Source: Flemingiibacterium sp045644145 (GTDB lineage Bacteria; Bacillota; Clostridia; Oscillospirales; CAG-272). Taken from it: 25,325 nt of DNA. The stretch is taken from NCBI GenBank assembly GCA_045644145.1, contig JAZRGK010000069.1, forward strand, positions 1-25,325, given 5' to 3'. The notes below the pieces were generated by a model that saw only the letters and a list, made by a program, of their open reading frames with translations, ran no database searches and was not told where the DNA came from. The position numbers and the translations under genes were made by a program. How positions within the stretch are numbered: position 1 is the stretch's first letter; the number at the start of each line of letters is the position of its first letter. Shown here piece after piece: positions 1-7,635 of the stretch.

Positions 1-220
1 GACCGCGGCGGCTCATAAGCACCGACAGCATAGAGGTGACAATGGACTTACCTACGCCGCCCTTGCCGCTGACGATACCGATTACTTTTTTAATGTTTGA
101 GAGTTCGTGCGGCTTTTCGAGAAGACTCTGCTTCTCACGGGACGCACAGTTTGAGGAGCAGGTAGAGCAGTCATGGGTACATCCGGACTCTGGCTTTACC
201 TGTGCATCATCTTGAATCAT
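1..220 (-). CDS. mrp: Mrp/NBP35-family iron-sulfur cluster carrier ATPase (N-terminal part, cut by window edge)
   Basis: Reading the minus strand from ATG at 220, 73 residues are visible before the window ends. They contain the deviant Walker A motif GKGGVGKS at about residues 52-59, with the signature lysine typical of the MinD/Mrp/ParA ATPase class, and a cysteine cluster C14, C18, C21, C25 ahead of it. Family knowledge: Mrp/ApbC/NBP35 proteins bind and hand over Fe-S clusters in the cytoplasm using ATP, and an N-terminal cysteine group of this kind is common in clostridial members. An in-frame ATG at 241 is possible, but AAAGGAG at 238-232 lies downstream of it and 11 bases before the ATG at 220, so 220 is preferred. 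The gene diverges from the zinc-ribbon gene at 400. The fold assignment is firm; the exact client is unknown. Confidence 0.88.
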   Translation of the reverse strand, partial: MIQDDAQVKPESGCTHDCSTCSSNCASREKQSLLEKPHELSNIKKVIGIVSGKGGVGKSIVTSMLSVLMSRRG

Positions 221-257
221 CTTGGATAAAACTCCTTTCATAAAACTTTTCTATAAT

Positions 258-286
258 ATTATAGCTCATATTTCAAAAAAAAGCAA
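258..286 (-). promoter_or_regulatory. Promoter of the mrp-like gene
   Basis: On the minus strand, TTGCTT (286-281) and TATAAT (263-258) are separated by exactly 17 bases, a good sigma-A match. It lies 38 bases ahead of the chosen start at 220 and faces away from the promoter at 336-364. Confidence 0.7.
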
Positions 287-335
287 GAGTTTTACAGCTT
301 TAATGAAATTTTTACGGTTTGTTGAATATTTGTAA

Positions 336-364
336 TTGAATCGACACAAATTTTGGCGTATAAT
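336..364 (+). promoter_or_regulatory. Promoter of the membrane zinc-ribbon gene
   Basis: TTGAAT (336-341), a 17-base spacer and TATAAT (359-364) form a sigma-A type promoter. The ribosome site of the downstream gene follows about 22 bases after the -10 box. Confidence 0.7.
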
Positions 365-399
365 CTATAGTATACTTGGTATTTCGGAGGAGATATACG

Positions 400-813
400 T
401 TGAAAGATAAGATTATGAGATTCTTAATGGGGAGATACGGACTTGATCCTCTCGGATATGCGCTGATAATACTGTCAATGGCGCTGTCCCTTACGTCGTC
501 GCTTATAAATTCGGTGTCACACGCCGTATCCTACGTTTTGTGGATTCTTTCTTACGCCGTTCTCGTGTGGGCGGTGTTCCGCGTGCTCTCACGAAACATT
601 TACGCACGCCGCAGGGAGAATGAGAAATTCATGGGCGTATGGAAGCCTGTGAAGAAATGGTTTAAGCTTCAGTACAACCGCATAAAGGACATAAAGACTC
701 ACTGCTATTTTGCCTGCCCAAACTGCAAGAATAATTTGCGCGTCCCAAAGGGAAGGGGAACGATCACCATTACATGTCCCGTATGCAAAACGAAATTTGA
801 CAGAAAGAGTTAG
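400..813 (+). CDS. Small membrane protein with C-terminal zinc ribbon, function unknown
   Basis: This 137-residue protein has two hydrophobic segments, roughly residues 16-37 and 42-64, followed by a basic stretch and a C-terminal zinc ribbon made of CPNC and CPVC pairs about 16 residues apart. The ribbon resembles the short MJ0042-like treble of CxxC...CPxC motifs, so it probably binds one zinc ion on the cytoplasmic side. The TTG start at 400 is chosen because GGAGGAGA at 386-393 sits six bases before it; an upstream TTG at 376 would overlap the ribosome site itself. It is transcribed divergently from the mrp-like gene and appears monocistronic. I do not recognise a named family; a role in protein or metal handling at the membrane is only a guess. 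Confidence 0.75.
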   Translation: MKDKIMRFLMGRYGLDPLGYALIILSMALSLTSSLINSVSHAVSYVLWILSYAVLVWAVFRVLSRNIYARRRENEKFMGVWKPVKKWFKLQYNRIKDIKTHCYFACPNCKNNLRVPKGRGTITITCPVCKTKFDRKS

Positions 814-857
814 GTTATCAGCCCTTTCCGCACACCTTTATTAAATAGAATACCTGT

Positions 858-898
858 TCCGCCGAGTCCGTCAAGGTCGCGGCGGGCATTTCTTTGAT
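858..898 (+). terminator. Possible weak terminator after the zinc-ribbon gene
   Basis: CCGCCG (859-864) pairs with CGGCGG (880-885) across a 15-base loop, followed by a T-rich but interrupted tail. The long loop and broken T run make this a weak candidate. Confidence 0.3.
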
Positions 899-983
899 TT
901 TATGATTGTATTGCTTTAAACCTCGTTTTTCAAGGTGTTAGACGTATATTTTGTGTACATTTGATTAAAATTTGAAATTTTCC

Positions 984-1012
984 TTGAATACGATGGAAAA
1001 ATGTGTTACAAT
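984..1012 (+). promoter_or_regulatory. Promoter of the rimM-trmD-murJ operon
   Basis: TTGAAT (984-989), a 17-base spacer and TACAAT (1007-1012) lie about 70 bases before rimM. The leader holds a small perfect hairpin, TGCGGT (1044-1049) with ACCGCA (1056-1061), directly abutting the ribosome site AGAAAGGA at 1062-1069. Confidence 0.7.
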
Positions 1013-1081
1013 ATACTGTGAATGAACAAATTCTGATTTTCGGTGCGGTGAGCCTACCGCAGAGAAAGGAATATTCGCTGT

Positions 1082-1630
1082 ATGGCAAATAGAGAAAAAT
1101 ATCTTGAATGTGGAAAAATAATCAACACCCACGGCGTGCGCGGTGCGTGCAAGATCGAGTCGTGGTGCGACACCCCTGAGGTGCTTTGCGGGGTAAAGAC
1201 GCTTTACTATAAAAAGAAGGATGAATATATTTCCCTTGAAGTAACAAAGGCATCGGTACACAAGGGTTGTGCGCTCGTATATTTCTACGGAATCGACTCT
1301 ATAGAAGCCGCACAGCTTCTTAAAAATCGGGTTGTCTACGCCGACAGAGAGGATATTCCCCTTGATGAGGACAGAGTGTTTATAGCGGATATTATCGGTT
1401 TGCCCGTATACGACGAGCGTGAGGGTAAAAAGCTCGGCGTGCTGACGGAGCTTATCGAAAGTCCTGCGTCCGACCTTTTCTCGGTGAAGGCGGAGGATGG
1501 CAAAGATGTGCTTGTCCCTGCGGTGGACGAGTTTATCGGTCACATCGACGATGAGGGCGTATTTCTTCGCCCTATTCCCGGAATGTTTGATGACGGCGGG
1601 GAAACTGTAGGTGGCGGAAATGAGATTTGA
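1082..1630 (+). CDS. rimM: Ribosome maturation factor RimM
   Basis: RimM is a cytoplasmic factor that binds ribosomal protein S19 and helps mature the 30S head domain. The 182-residue product begins with the family signature GKIINTHGVRG at about residues 11-21, which opens the N-terminal beta-barrel domain, and ends with a PRC-barrel-like half that includes LVPAVDEFIGHID. Length is normal for the family. The ATG at 1082 follows AGAAAGGA by 12 bases. It overlaps trmD by 11 bases, the usual rimM-trmD coupling. The commonly linked rpsP and rplS are not beside it; murJ follows trmD instead. Confidence 0.96.
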   Translation: MANREKYLECGKIINTHGVRGACKIESWCDTPEVLCGVKTLYYKKKDEYISLEVTKASVHKGCALVYFYGIDSIEAAQLLKNRVVYADREDIPLDEDRVFIADIIGLPVYDEREGKKLGVLTELIESPASDLFSVKAEDGKDVLVPAVDEFIGHIDDEGVFLRPIPGMFDDGGETVGGGNEI

Positions 1631-2375
1631 CATCATGACCCTTTTTCCCGACGTGGTGGATACTGTGCTCGGCTCCAGCATTATCGGCAGAGCGCAGGAG
1701 GGCGGTCTTGTGGAGATACATACCCACAATATCAGGGATTTTTCCGAAAATAAGCATCGCCGCGTTGATGATACGCCATATGGGGGCGGCATGGGTATGC
1801 TTATGAGTGCCGTGCCGATTTACGGCTGCTATAAGTCAATTCTTGAAGCGCAGAAAAGCGCGGATGCGGCAAGCGATTCCGTAAAACGCCGGGTCATCTA
1901 TATGTCACCGAGGGGGAAGGTGCTTACCCAAAAGCACGCATATGAGCTTACAAAGTACGACAATATAGTTATCCTCTGCGGTCACTACGAGGGCGTGGAC
2001 GAGCGTATTATTGAAGAAATCGTGGATGAGGAGCTGTCTATCGGCGACTATGTGCTGACTGGAGGGGAGCTTCCTGCCTGCGTACTTGTTGACTGCGTGT
2101 CCCGTATGCTTGAGGGTGTACTTACAAACGAGGATTGTTGGCGCGGCGAGAGTATAGCTTCGGGGATGCTTGAGTATCCGCAGTATACGCGCCCCTACGA
2201 TTTCCGCGGCAGGCTTGTGCCTGAGGTACTTCTTTCGGGACACCACGCAAATATCGAAAAATGGCGGAGAGAGCAAGCCTTAAAAAAGACCGCAGAATGT
2301 CGCCCTGAACTGCTTAGCGGAGCAGATGTAGGGATAGATGCTTCGCTGATTGATAAGGATGAAGATCAAAAATGA
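1620..2375 (+). CDS. trmD: tRNA (guanine37-N1)-methyltransferase TrmD
   Basis: TrmD methylates N1 of G37 next to the anticodon of tRNAs using S-adenosylmethionine, preventing +1 frameshifting. The 251-residue protein starts MRFDIMTLFP and carries the SPOUT trefoil-knot motifs SPRGK (about 96-100), GHYEGVDER (121-129) and IGDYVLTGGELP, then YPQYTRP. An in-frame GTG nine bases upstream exists, but ATG at 1620 matches the family N-terminus. The start lies inside the end of rimM, and the stop overlaps the murJ start by four bases (ATGA), so translation is probably coupled on both sides. Confidence 0.97.
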   Translation: MRFDIMTLFPDVVDTVLGSSIIGRAQEGGLVEIHTHNIRDFSENKHRRVDDTPYGGGMGMLMSAVPIYGCYKSILEAQKSADAASDSVKRRVIYMSPRGKVLTQKHAYELTKYDNIVILCGHYEGVDERIIEEIVDEELSIGDYVLTGGELPACVLVDCVSRMLEGVLTNEDCWRGESIASGMLEYPQYTRPYDFRGRLVPEVLLSGHHANIEKWRREQALKKTAECRPELLSGADVGIDASLIDKDEDQK

Positions 2376-3949
2376 CAGATAAACGGAACAAAAAAGGGAA
2401 AGGTGCAGTCAAAACGGTTGGCATTATGATGGGGGCTACCGTCATAGCAAAGCTTCTCGGAATGTTACGTGGCGTGCTTCAGGCAAACGCTTACGGAACA
2501 TCCTCTGCAGCAAATGCGTTTACTGCCGCTTCAAAGCTTCCGCTGGCGTTTTTTGATATGTTCCTTGCGGCGGCGGTGCTGGGATGCTTTATCCCCGTAT
2601 ACAACAGCTTCAAAGAAAAGGATACCGACAGAGTCACAAGCAGGGAAGCAGACGATTTTGCATGCATATTCCTTAATTTTATAATGATCCTTTGCGGTGT
2701 GCTTGCCGTTGTCGGCATCGTATTCGCCGAGCCGTTTATCGGGCTTATAACTAAGGGGCTTGACGAAGCTACGGTTTCACTTGCGGTGACGCTGACGCGC
2801 ATAATGTTTCCCCTTGTGATATTTACCGGAGCGGCGTATACACTTGTGGGTGTGCTTCAGTCAAAAGGCTCGTTTATTGCGCCGGCGCTTATAAGTGCCG
2901 TTTCAAACGCCGGAGTTGTACTGTATCTTGCTGTGTTTAACGCACCTCTTGGCGAAAAGGGCATTTATGGGCTTTCTGTGGCTTATATGCTGTCATGGCT
3001 CATTCAGCTTCTTACGCTTATTGTGCCCCTTGCAAGACAGGGCTTTTGCTACAGTCTGCTCTTTAATTTGAAAAATCTCGCACTTGTACGGGCGATCAAA
3101 ATGGCGCCGCCCATTATGATAGGCTCGTGGCTTATTCCGGCAGGAACGCTTATCGGGCAGTTTTTCGCGGCTTCGGTAGCCGCAGAAAGCGGTATAGCCG
3201 GAGCGACCACGGTTTTTGACTACGCAAATAACATCTATATTATAATAGCAGGAACGCTTACCTACAGTATCTGCAATTACACCTTCCCGAAGATATCCCG
3301 TCTTTCGGCAAACGGAAGCGAATCCGAATTCGGGGAAACGGTGAGAAGCGGAATCACTTCCGCGTTATTTATCGTAGTGCCGTTTATGGCGGCGGCGATG
3401 GTGCTTGCCGGTGAGGGGACGGCTATTGTGTATATGCGCGGTGAATTTACGGCAGAGGATGCAAAAAATACCGCAAAGGCGCTTGGCTTCATTCTGCCGG
3501 CGATGCCGTTCTTCTGCGTTACCGAGCTGTTTTCACGGGTGTTTTATTCAAAAAATATGCCCCGTGTGCCAATGTATGCCGCTCTCGGCGGAATTGCCGC
3601 TAACTTCGCAGTTGGCACGGTGCTTGTAAATTCGAGAGTATTCGATATAGGTGCTGTGGGTGCGGCAAACGCTTCGGGACAGGTAGTGTTCGCGGCGATA
3701 TTGTTAGCTTTTTCCGCAAAACGCCTCAAATCGGTATTTTCACGTCAGCTTCTACTTAACACGGTGAAGATAGCCGTGGGCGGCGTAATAGTGTTCTTTG
3801 TAGCTTTCGGTATAAAAAAACTACTGGGCAGCTCACCCTTTGAAGCTTCCCTTGCGGTAAATACCCTTAAAGCTGCCGTAAGCTTTATTCCGGCGGCAAT
3901 TGCATACCTTTTGTGGGCAAAACTTGCGAAGATAAAAATACAGAACTGA
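2372..3949 (+). CDS. murJ: Lipid II flippase MurJ (MviN family)
   Basis: MurJ moves lipid-linked peptidoglycan precursor from the inner to the outer leaflet of the cytoplasmic membrane. The 525-residue polytopic protein belongs to the MOP/MviN superfamily: it opens with KTVGIMMGATVIAKLLGMLR followed by the A-Y-G-T region and LPLAFFDMFLAAAV, and about fourteen hydrophobic segments can be traced. The ATG overlaps the trmD stop codon (ATGA). The next gene, a polysaccharide polymerase/ligase-like protein, starts 24 bases downstream. A MurJ paralogue serving another lipid-linked glycan cannot be excluded because MOP flippases are promiscuous and the gene sits outside the dcw cluster. Confidence 0.9.
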   Translation: MTDKRNKKGKGAVKTVGIMMGATVIAKLLGMLRGVLQANAYGTSSAANAFTAASKLPLAFFDMFLAAAVLGCFIPVYNSFKEKDTDRVTSREADDFACIFLNFIMILCGVLAVVGIVFAEPFIGLITKGLDEATVSLAVTLTRIMFPLVIFTGAAYTLVGVLQSKGSFIAPALISAVSNAGVVLYLAVFNAPLGEKGIYGLSVAYMLSWLIQLLTLIVPLARQGFCYSLLFNLKNLALVRAIKMAPPIMIGSWLIPAGTLIGQFFAASVAAESGIAGATTVFDYANNIYIIIAGTLTYSICNYTFPKISRLSANGSESEFGETVRSGITSALFIVVPFMAAAMVLAGEGTAIVYMRGEFTAEDAKNTAKALGFILPAMPFFCVTELFSRVFYSKNMPRVPMYAALGGIAANFAVGTVLVNSRVFDIGAVGAANASGQVVFAAILLAFSAKRLKSVFSRQLLLNTVKIAVGGVIVFFVAFGIKKLLGSSPFEASLAVNTLKAAVSFIPAAIAYLLWAKLAKIKIQN

Positions 3950-3973
3950 TTCTAAGAATAGGGGGTTGTGTGA

Positions 3974-5881
3974 TTGAACAGAAAAAATCTTACGGCGGAA
4001 GAAAATGCCGGAAAAGGCAAAAACATCTTTAAAGCTTCGGTTATATTGTCTTTTTTCGGCAGGGTTTCCTCGTGGATATACAAAAAGCTGTCCCTTGGCT
4101 TTATAGGCGGGCTGTTATCTTCCTATGACAAAGAGAATGATGCGGTTTTAAACAGCGCCGCTGCCAAGGGGCTTAGAAAGCTTGACCTTTCGGAACGTAT
4201 TATTTCCCCGGCAAAACGGAAAATCTCCAGAGGGTTTGAAAGCAGTGCCATACTCGCCTTTGTGCGCGGTCTGCTCGGACGAATGTTATCAAGCTCAATG
4301 AAATCCTACGGCATTTTCATGTTTTCCGCCGCACTGTACAGTGCAATAGCTTATTTATTCAAGGCATTCTATCCTGCAGGCGCGTCTACTGTTGACATTG
4401 GCATTATACTCACACTTGTGATGATGCTTATTCTGTCTGTAATGATGATAGCATCAAGGCAGACACTTGCAAATGCGCTTTTAAGCAGCCCCTTTGCAAG
4501 ATTTATGCTTTTCCGCGTTGCTGGAATCAGGAGCGAAACCCTTGAGGGGCGCGAGGAGCGAGAGGGCAGATATAACGTTCCGTTTGTTTCAGGACTGATT
4601 TTCGGTGTTGCTTCGTTTTTCGTTCATCCGCTGATACTGCTTCTTGGAATCCTCGGCCTTGTTGGGGCTTATCTTGTATTCCTGAAGCCGGAGCTTGGGG
4701 TGCTTGCCCTTATCGTCGCACTTCCTTTTGCACCGACTATGGGGCTTGTTGGAGCAGTGTTTTACATCGCCTTCTGCTTTGTAATAAAGGCGGTGTGCGG
4801 ACGGCGTTCGCTGAAATTTGACCTGCTTGACGGAGTTATACTTCTTTTTATGCTTCTTATGATCGGAGGCGGCATTGTAGCGGCTTCCTCTGCAAGCATA
4901 AAGCCCATGCTCGTATATGTGGCGTTTATGCTTGGGTATTTTCTGGTGGTAAACCTAATACGCACCGGAGAATGGGTTATGCGCTGTATTACGGGTGCCG
5001 CATTTTCGTGTACGCTTGTGGCGCTTTACGGTCTGTATCAGAATTTCTTCGGAACTTTGGAACAGACTTGGCAGGACTCGGATATGTTCAGTGAGATTGA
5101 GGGGCGGGTGGTTTCCACCTTTGAAAACCCCAATGTTCTTGCGGAATATCTTATCATGGTGCTTCCGCTGGTTTTCGCCATGTTTATCTTAGCCAAAAAC
5201 CCTCGCGGCAAGCTTGCGCTGGCGGTATCCGGCATATGCACCCTGGGATGTCTTGTATACACATGGTCAAGAGGCGCATGGCTCGGTTTTTTGATCGGAA
5301 TTCTCATCTTCATGCTCATGTACACACAAAACACACTGTCGGGTCTTCTGTTCTGTTCCCTCGGGATACCGTTTTTGCCATTTGTTCTGCCCGAGAGCAT
5401 TATACAAAGGTTCTTGAGTATAGGTAATCTCGGTGACAGCTCCACCTCTTACCGAGTTAACATCTGGCGCGGAGTTATTAGGATGGTGGCGGACTATTGG
5501 CAGAGCGGAATCGGAATCGGAAATGATTCCTTCAGACTTATTTATCCCCTGTATGCACTGTCCGGAATTGAAACCGCTCCACACTCACACAACCTGTACA
5601 TGCAGATTCTCGTGGAGCTTGGAGTGGTTGGACTTGTTGTTTTTGTCGCTGTGCTGATTATATATGCTCAGAGTGCGCTGACACTTCATGTTGATGAGGA
5701 GCGGCCTGAAAAACATTATTCCGGCGCGATCTTTTGCGGAATGGTTGCCGTACTTGCTCAAGGCATGACGGACTATATCTGGTACAACTATCGGGTATTT
5801 CTCATGTTCTGGCTTATGCTCGGCATTGGAGTTGCAATAAGAAAGACACTTAACACCACTGCGGCGGCAGATATATATTGA
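3974..5881 (+). CDS. O-antigen ligase / Wzy-type polymerase-like membrane protein
   Basis: The 635-residue product has a long N-terminal region (about 110 residues, amphipathic or soluble) followed by around a dozen membrane segments. Family signatures of the Wzy_C/WaaL superfamily are visible: ENPNVLAEY near residue 383, SRGAW near 432, and PHSHNLYMQ near 536, where the histidine lies in the large external loop expected to act on undecaprenyl-linked glycans. The TTG start at 3974 follows a run of five Gs at 3961-3965. Gram-positives have no lipid A, so its likely job is polymerising or attaching a cell-surface polysaccharide; this is inferred. It sits between murJ and two DUF4330-like genes and is separated from the latter by only 16 bases. 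Confidence 0.82.
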   Translation: MNRKNLTAEENAGKGKNIFKASVILSFFGRVSSWIYKKLSLGFIGGLLSSYDKENDAVLNSAAAKGLRKLDLSERIISPAKRKISRGFESSAILAFVRGLLGRMLSSSMKSYGIFMFSAALYSAIAYLFKAFYPAGASTVDIGIILTLVMMLILSVMMIASRQTLANALLSSPFARFMLFRVAGIRSETLEGREEREGRYNVPFVSGLIFGVASFFVHPLILLLGILGLVGAYLVFLKPELGVLALIVALPFAPTMGLVGAVFYIAFCFVIKAVCGRRSLKFDLLDGVILLFMLLMIGGGIVAASSASIKPMLVYVAFMLGYFLVVNLIRTGEWVMRCITGAAFSCTLVALYGLYQNFFGTLEQTWQDSDMFSEIEGRVVSTFENPNVLAEYLIMVLPLVFAMFILAKNPRGKLALAVSGICTLGCLVYTWSRGAWLGFLIGILIFMLMYTQNTLSGLLFCSLGIPFLPFVLPESIIQRFLSIGNLGDSSTSYRVNIWRGVIRMVADYWQSGIGIGNDSFRLIYPLYALSGIETAPHSHNLYMQILVELGVVGLVVFVAVLIIYAQSALTLHVDEERPEKHYSGAIFCGMVAVLAQGMTDYIWYNYRVFLMFWLMLGIGVAIRKTLNTTAAADIY

Positions 5882-5897
5882 TGAAATGGAGAAGGTT

Positions 5898-6392
5898 ATG
5901 AAAACTACAGTGAAAAAACACAAATTCAACGCGGTGGATGCGGTGATAATCATCGTGGTAGCCGCCATAATCGGAGCAGCTCTGATGTTCTTTACAATGG
6001 GGGGCGCAGAGGTTGTAAATGAAACCGTATCCATCGAATATGTGGTAGAATTCCGTACGGTGAGAAATGAATTTACCGGCAATTTTGCACTTGATCAGAG
6101 TGTAGTTGATTCTGTGGCAAAATACCACCTCGGCAGAGTCATTGACTATGCAGTGACTCCGGCTACTTATGTGGGCAATGATTTTTCCGCCGGAGCGGCT
6201 GTGATAAGCGAGTATCCGGAACATTCAAATGTCAGCCTTACCGTATCGGCTGAAGCAACTGTGGGGGCTGACGGACGGTATATAATCAGCGGCGGATACG
6301 ATATTTCGGTAGGCACTGCCATGCACATCCGTCTGCCAAATTACACAGGTACGGGATACTGTACACAGATATCTGAAAGGGGGGCTGAATAA
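5898..6392 (+). CDS. DUF4330-like single-pass membrane protein, first copy
   Basis: The 164-residue protein has a short basic cytoplasmic N-terminus ending KHKFNAVDAV, one transmembrane helix (about residues 15-37) and an extracytoplasmic beta-rich domain containing a VEFRTVRNEFTGNF-like segment and a DYAVTPA turn. This layout matches DUF4330 as I know it. ATG at 5898 is preferred over 5886 because GGAG at 5888-5891 lies six bases before it and overlaps the earlier codon. It follows the polymerase/ligase gene and overlaps the next, related gene by one base. Function is unknown; an auxiliary subunit of the polysaccharide machinery is an inference from position. Confidence 0.75.
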   Translation: MKTTVKKHKFNAVDAVIIIVVAAIIGAALMFFTMGGAEVVNETVSIEYVVEFRTVRNEFTGNFALDQSVVDSVAKYHLGRVIDYAVTPATYVGNDFSAGAAVISEYPEHSNVSLTVSAEATVGADGRYIISGGYDISVGTAMHIRLPNYTGTGYCTQISERGAE

Positions 6393-6928
6393 TGAACGAG
6401 AGCAGCGCAAAGAAAAGTAAAAAATTTAAGCCCAATATTATTGATTTGCTGATCGTGGTAGCAGTGCTGGGCGCCTTGGTGGGAATCGCGCTTCGCACCG
6501 GAATTGTTGAGAAGGTAATTACAAATAACAGTGCAGAACCTGCCAGAATATCATTCCTCGTTCAGGATATAAGCAGTGATTCATACAACTATTTTATCCC
6601 CGGAGATGTATTCTACAGCGATACTCATAAGTGCTATTTCGGAATATTGGAAGAAAAGCCCTACGACCTGCCCGCGGAAATGTTTATTGAGGGGGCTGAC
6701 GGCAAGCTCATAAAGAGCTATTCACCTGCAGATCCGGATGACCCCACCAAGAGTGAACGCATAGATGCAAGAGGTGAAGTGACCTCATCGGGTGTGTTCA
6801 GCGACGAGGGGTTCTTGCTTGGCGGAACTACCTACATTGCTCCGGGCTCAAGGCTCATTATTGAAAGCAAAAACATAACAGTGAGCATCATGGTCACAGG
6901 TGTAGAAAAACTGACTCCTGCAGAATAA
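6392..6928 (+). CDS. DUF4330-like single-pass membrane protein, second copy
   Basis: This 178-residue protein mirrors its upstream neighbour: a lysine-rich start, KFKPNIIDLLIVVAVLG leading into one membrane helix (about residues 16-36), then an extracytoplasmic domain beginning RISFLVQDISSDSYNYFIPGD and ending with a short SIMVTGVEKL strand. The two share the N-terminal pattern K-F-[NK]-x-N/V-[VI]-D and domain order but are quite diverged, so this is an old tandem duplication or a heteromeric pair. Start and stop overlap as TAATG with the first copy; GGGGGG at 6379-6384 serves as ribosome site. A very strong terminator begins six bases after the stop, making it the last gene of the operon. 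Confidence 0.72.
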   Translation: MNESSAKKSKKFKPNIIDLLIVVAVLGALVGIALRTGIVEKVITNNSAEPARISFLVQDISSDSYNYFIPGDVFYSDTHKCYFGILEEKPYDLPAEMFIEGADGKLIKSYSPADPDDPTKSERIDARGEVTSSGVFSDEGFLLGGTTYIAPGSRLIIESKNITVSIMVTGVEKLTPAE

Positions 6929-6933
6929 GATAC

Positions 6934-6977
6934 AACGCCGTTTTATGGCATTTATTGCCATAAAACGGCGTTTTTTT
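6934..6977 (+). terminator. Strong intrinsic terminator ending the rimM-DUF4330 operon
   Basis: A perfect 17-bp stem (6934-6950 with 6956-6972), a five-base loop and a following run of Ts. It reads well on both strands, but only + strand genes end here. Confidence 0.95.
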
Positions 6978-7043
6978 ATCAAAAGCTCCGAAAATAACAG
7001 ATAAATTCGACTTGGGTTTGACAAATTATATGCAAAAGGACTA

Positions 7044-7077
7044 TTGATTTTATTTGAAATATTTGATATACTATAAT
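7044..7077 (+). promoter_or_regulatory. Promoter of the HPr gene
   Basis: TTGATT (7044-7049), 17 bases, TATACT (7067-7072), with an overlapping TATAAT at 7072-7077. An upstream TTGACA at 7018-7023 lacks a matching -10 box. The resulting leader is about 120 bases and contains GCGCTC (7106-7111) complementary to GAGCGC (7138-7143). Confidence 0.6.
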
Positions 7078-7202
7078 AGGTATATATTTTAGTGGGATTT
7101 ACCGCGCGCTCATGATCTGGTGATTTTATAGAGTTCGGAGCGCATATATGAATTGAAATTTTAGACCGAAATATACAAATTTAATGTTAGGAGCGAATTG
7201 AT

Positions 7203-7466
7203 ATGATATCCCGTAACGTAACTATCCGTAATAATGTGGGGCTTCACGCAAGGCCTGCTACCTTCTTTATTCAGAAAGCAAATTCCTTCCAAAGCTCTAT
7301 TTGGGTAGAAAAGGAAGACAGACGTGTTAATGCAAAGAGTCTTCTCGGCGTGCTTTCTCTCGGCATTACTAAGGGAATGACTGTTACCCTTATTGCTGAC
7401 GGCAATGACGAAAATGCCGCACTTGACGGACTGTGCGAGCTTATCGACACCGCATTCGGTGAGTAA
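7203..7466 (+). CDS. ptsH: Phosphocarrier protein HPr
   Basis: HPr takes phosphate from PEP via Enzyme I and passes it to sugar-specific EIIA domains. The 87-residue product has the active-site motif VGLHARPA with the phospho-accepting histidine exactly at residue 15, and serine at residue 46 within NAKSLLGVLSLGI, the regulatory site phosphorylated by HPr kinase in Firmicutes. Presence of His15 separates it from Crh, which lacks that histidine. ATG at 7203 follows TTAGGAG by about nine bases. It has its own promoter and terminator and no ptsI beside it, so Enzyme I must be encoded elsewhere or the protein may serve mainly in catabolite regulation. Confidence 0.95.
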   Translation: MISRNVTIRNNVGLHARPATFFIQKANSFQSSIWVEKEDRRVNAKSLLGVLSLGITKGMTVTLIADGNDENAALDGLCELIDTAFGE

Positions 7467-7538
7467 GACCGGATTTTTTTCGGTTGATCGTGCGAGTTGT
7501 ACTGTACACAGGACAGCTTACCTTGGTTTAATAGTTTG

Positions 7539-7577
7539 ACGGGTCGCGGAGTGCTTATTGTGCGGTGACCCGTTTTT
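7539..7577 (+). terminator. Intrinsic terminator of the HPr gene
   Basis: ACGGGTC (7539-7545) pairs perfectly with GACCCGT (7567-7573), with further inner pairing, and TTTTT follows at 7573-7577. Confidence 0.85.
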
Positions 7578-7635
7578 GCGTTAGTAAAGGGTTCGTTTTA
7601 TACGAGCGTTTTGCAGAAGGGCGGTGCAGTAACCG

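Noticed and set aside
965..1792. A 275-codon open frame on the minus strand across rimM and trmD
   Set aside because: It lies antisense to two certain genes, has no family motif and begins without a ribosome site; it is a by-product of codon usage on the sense strand.
7018..7023. Perfect TTGACA as the -35 box of the HPr gene
   Set aside because: At 16-18 bases downstream there is no -10-like sequence; the TTGATT/TATACT pair further on fits better.
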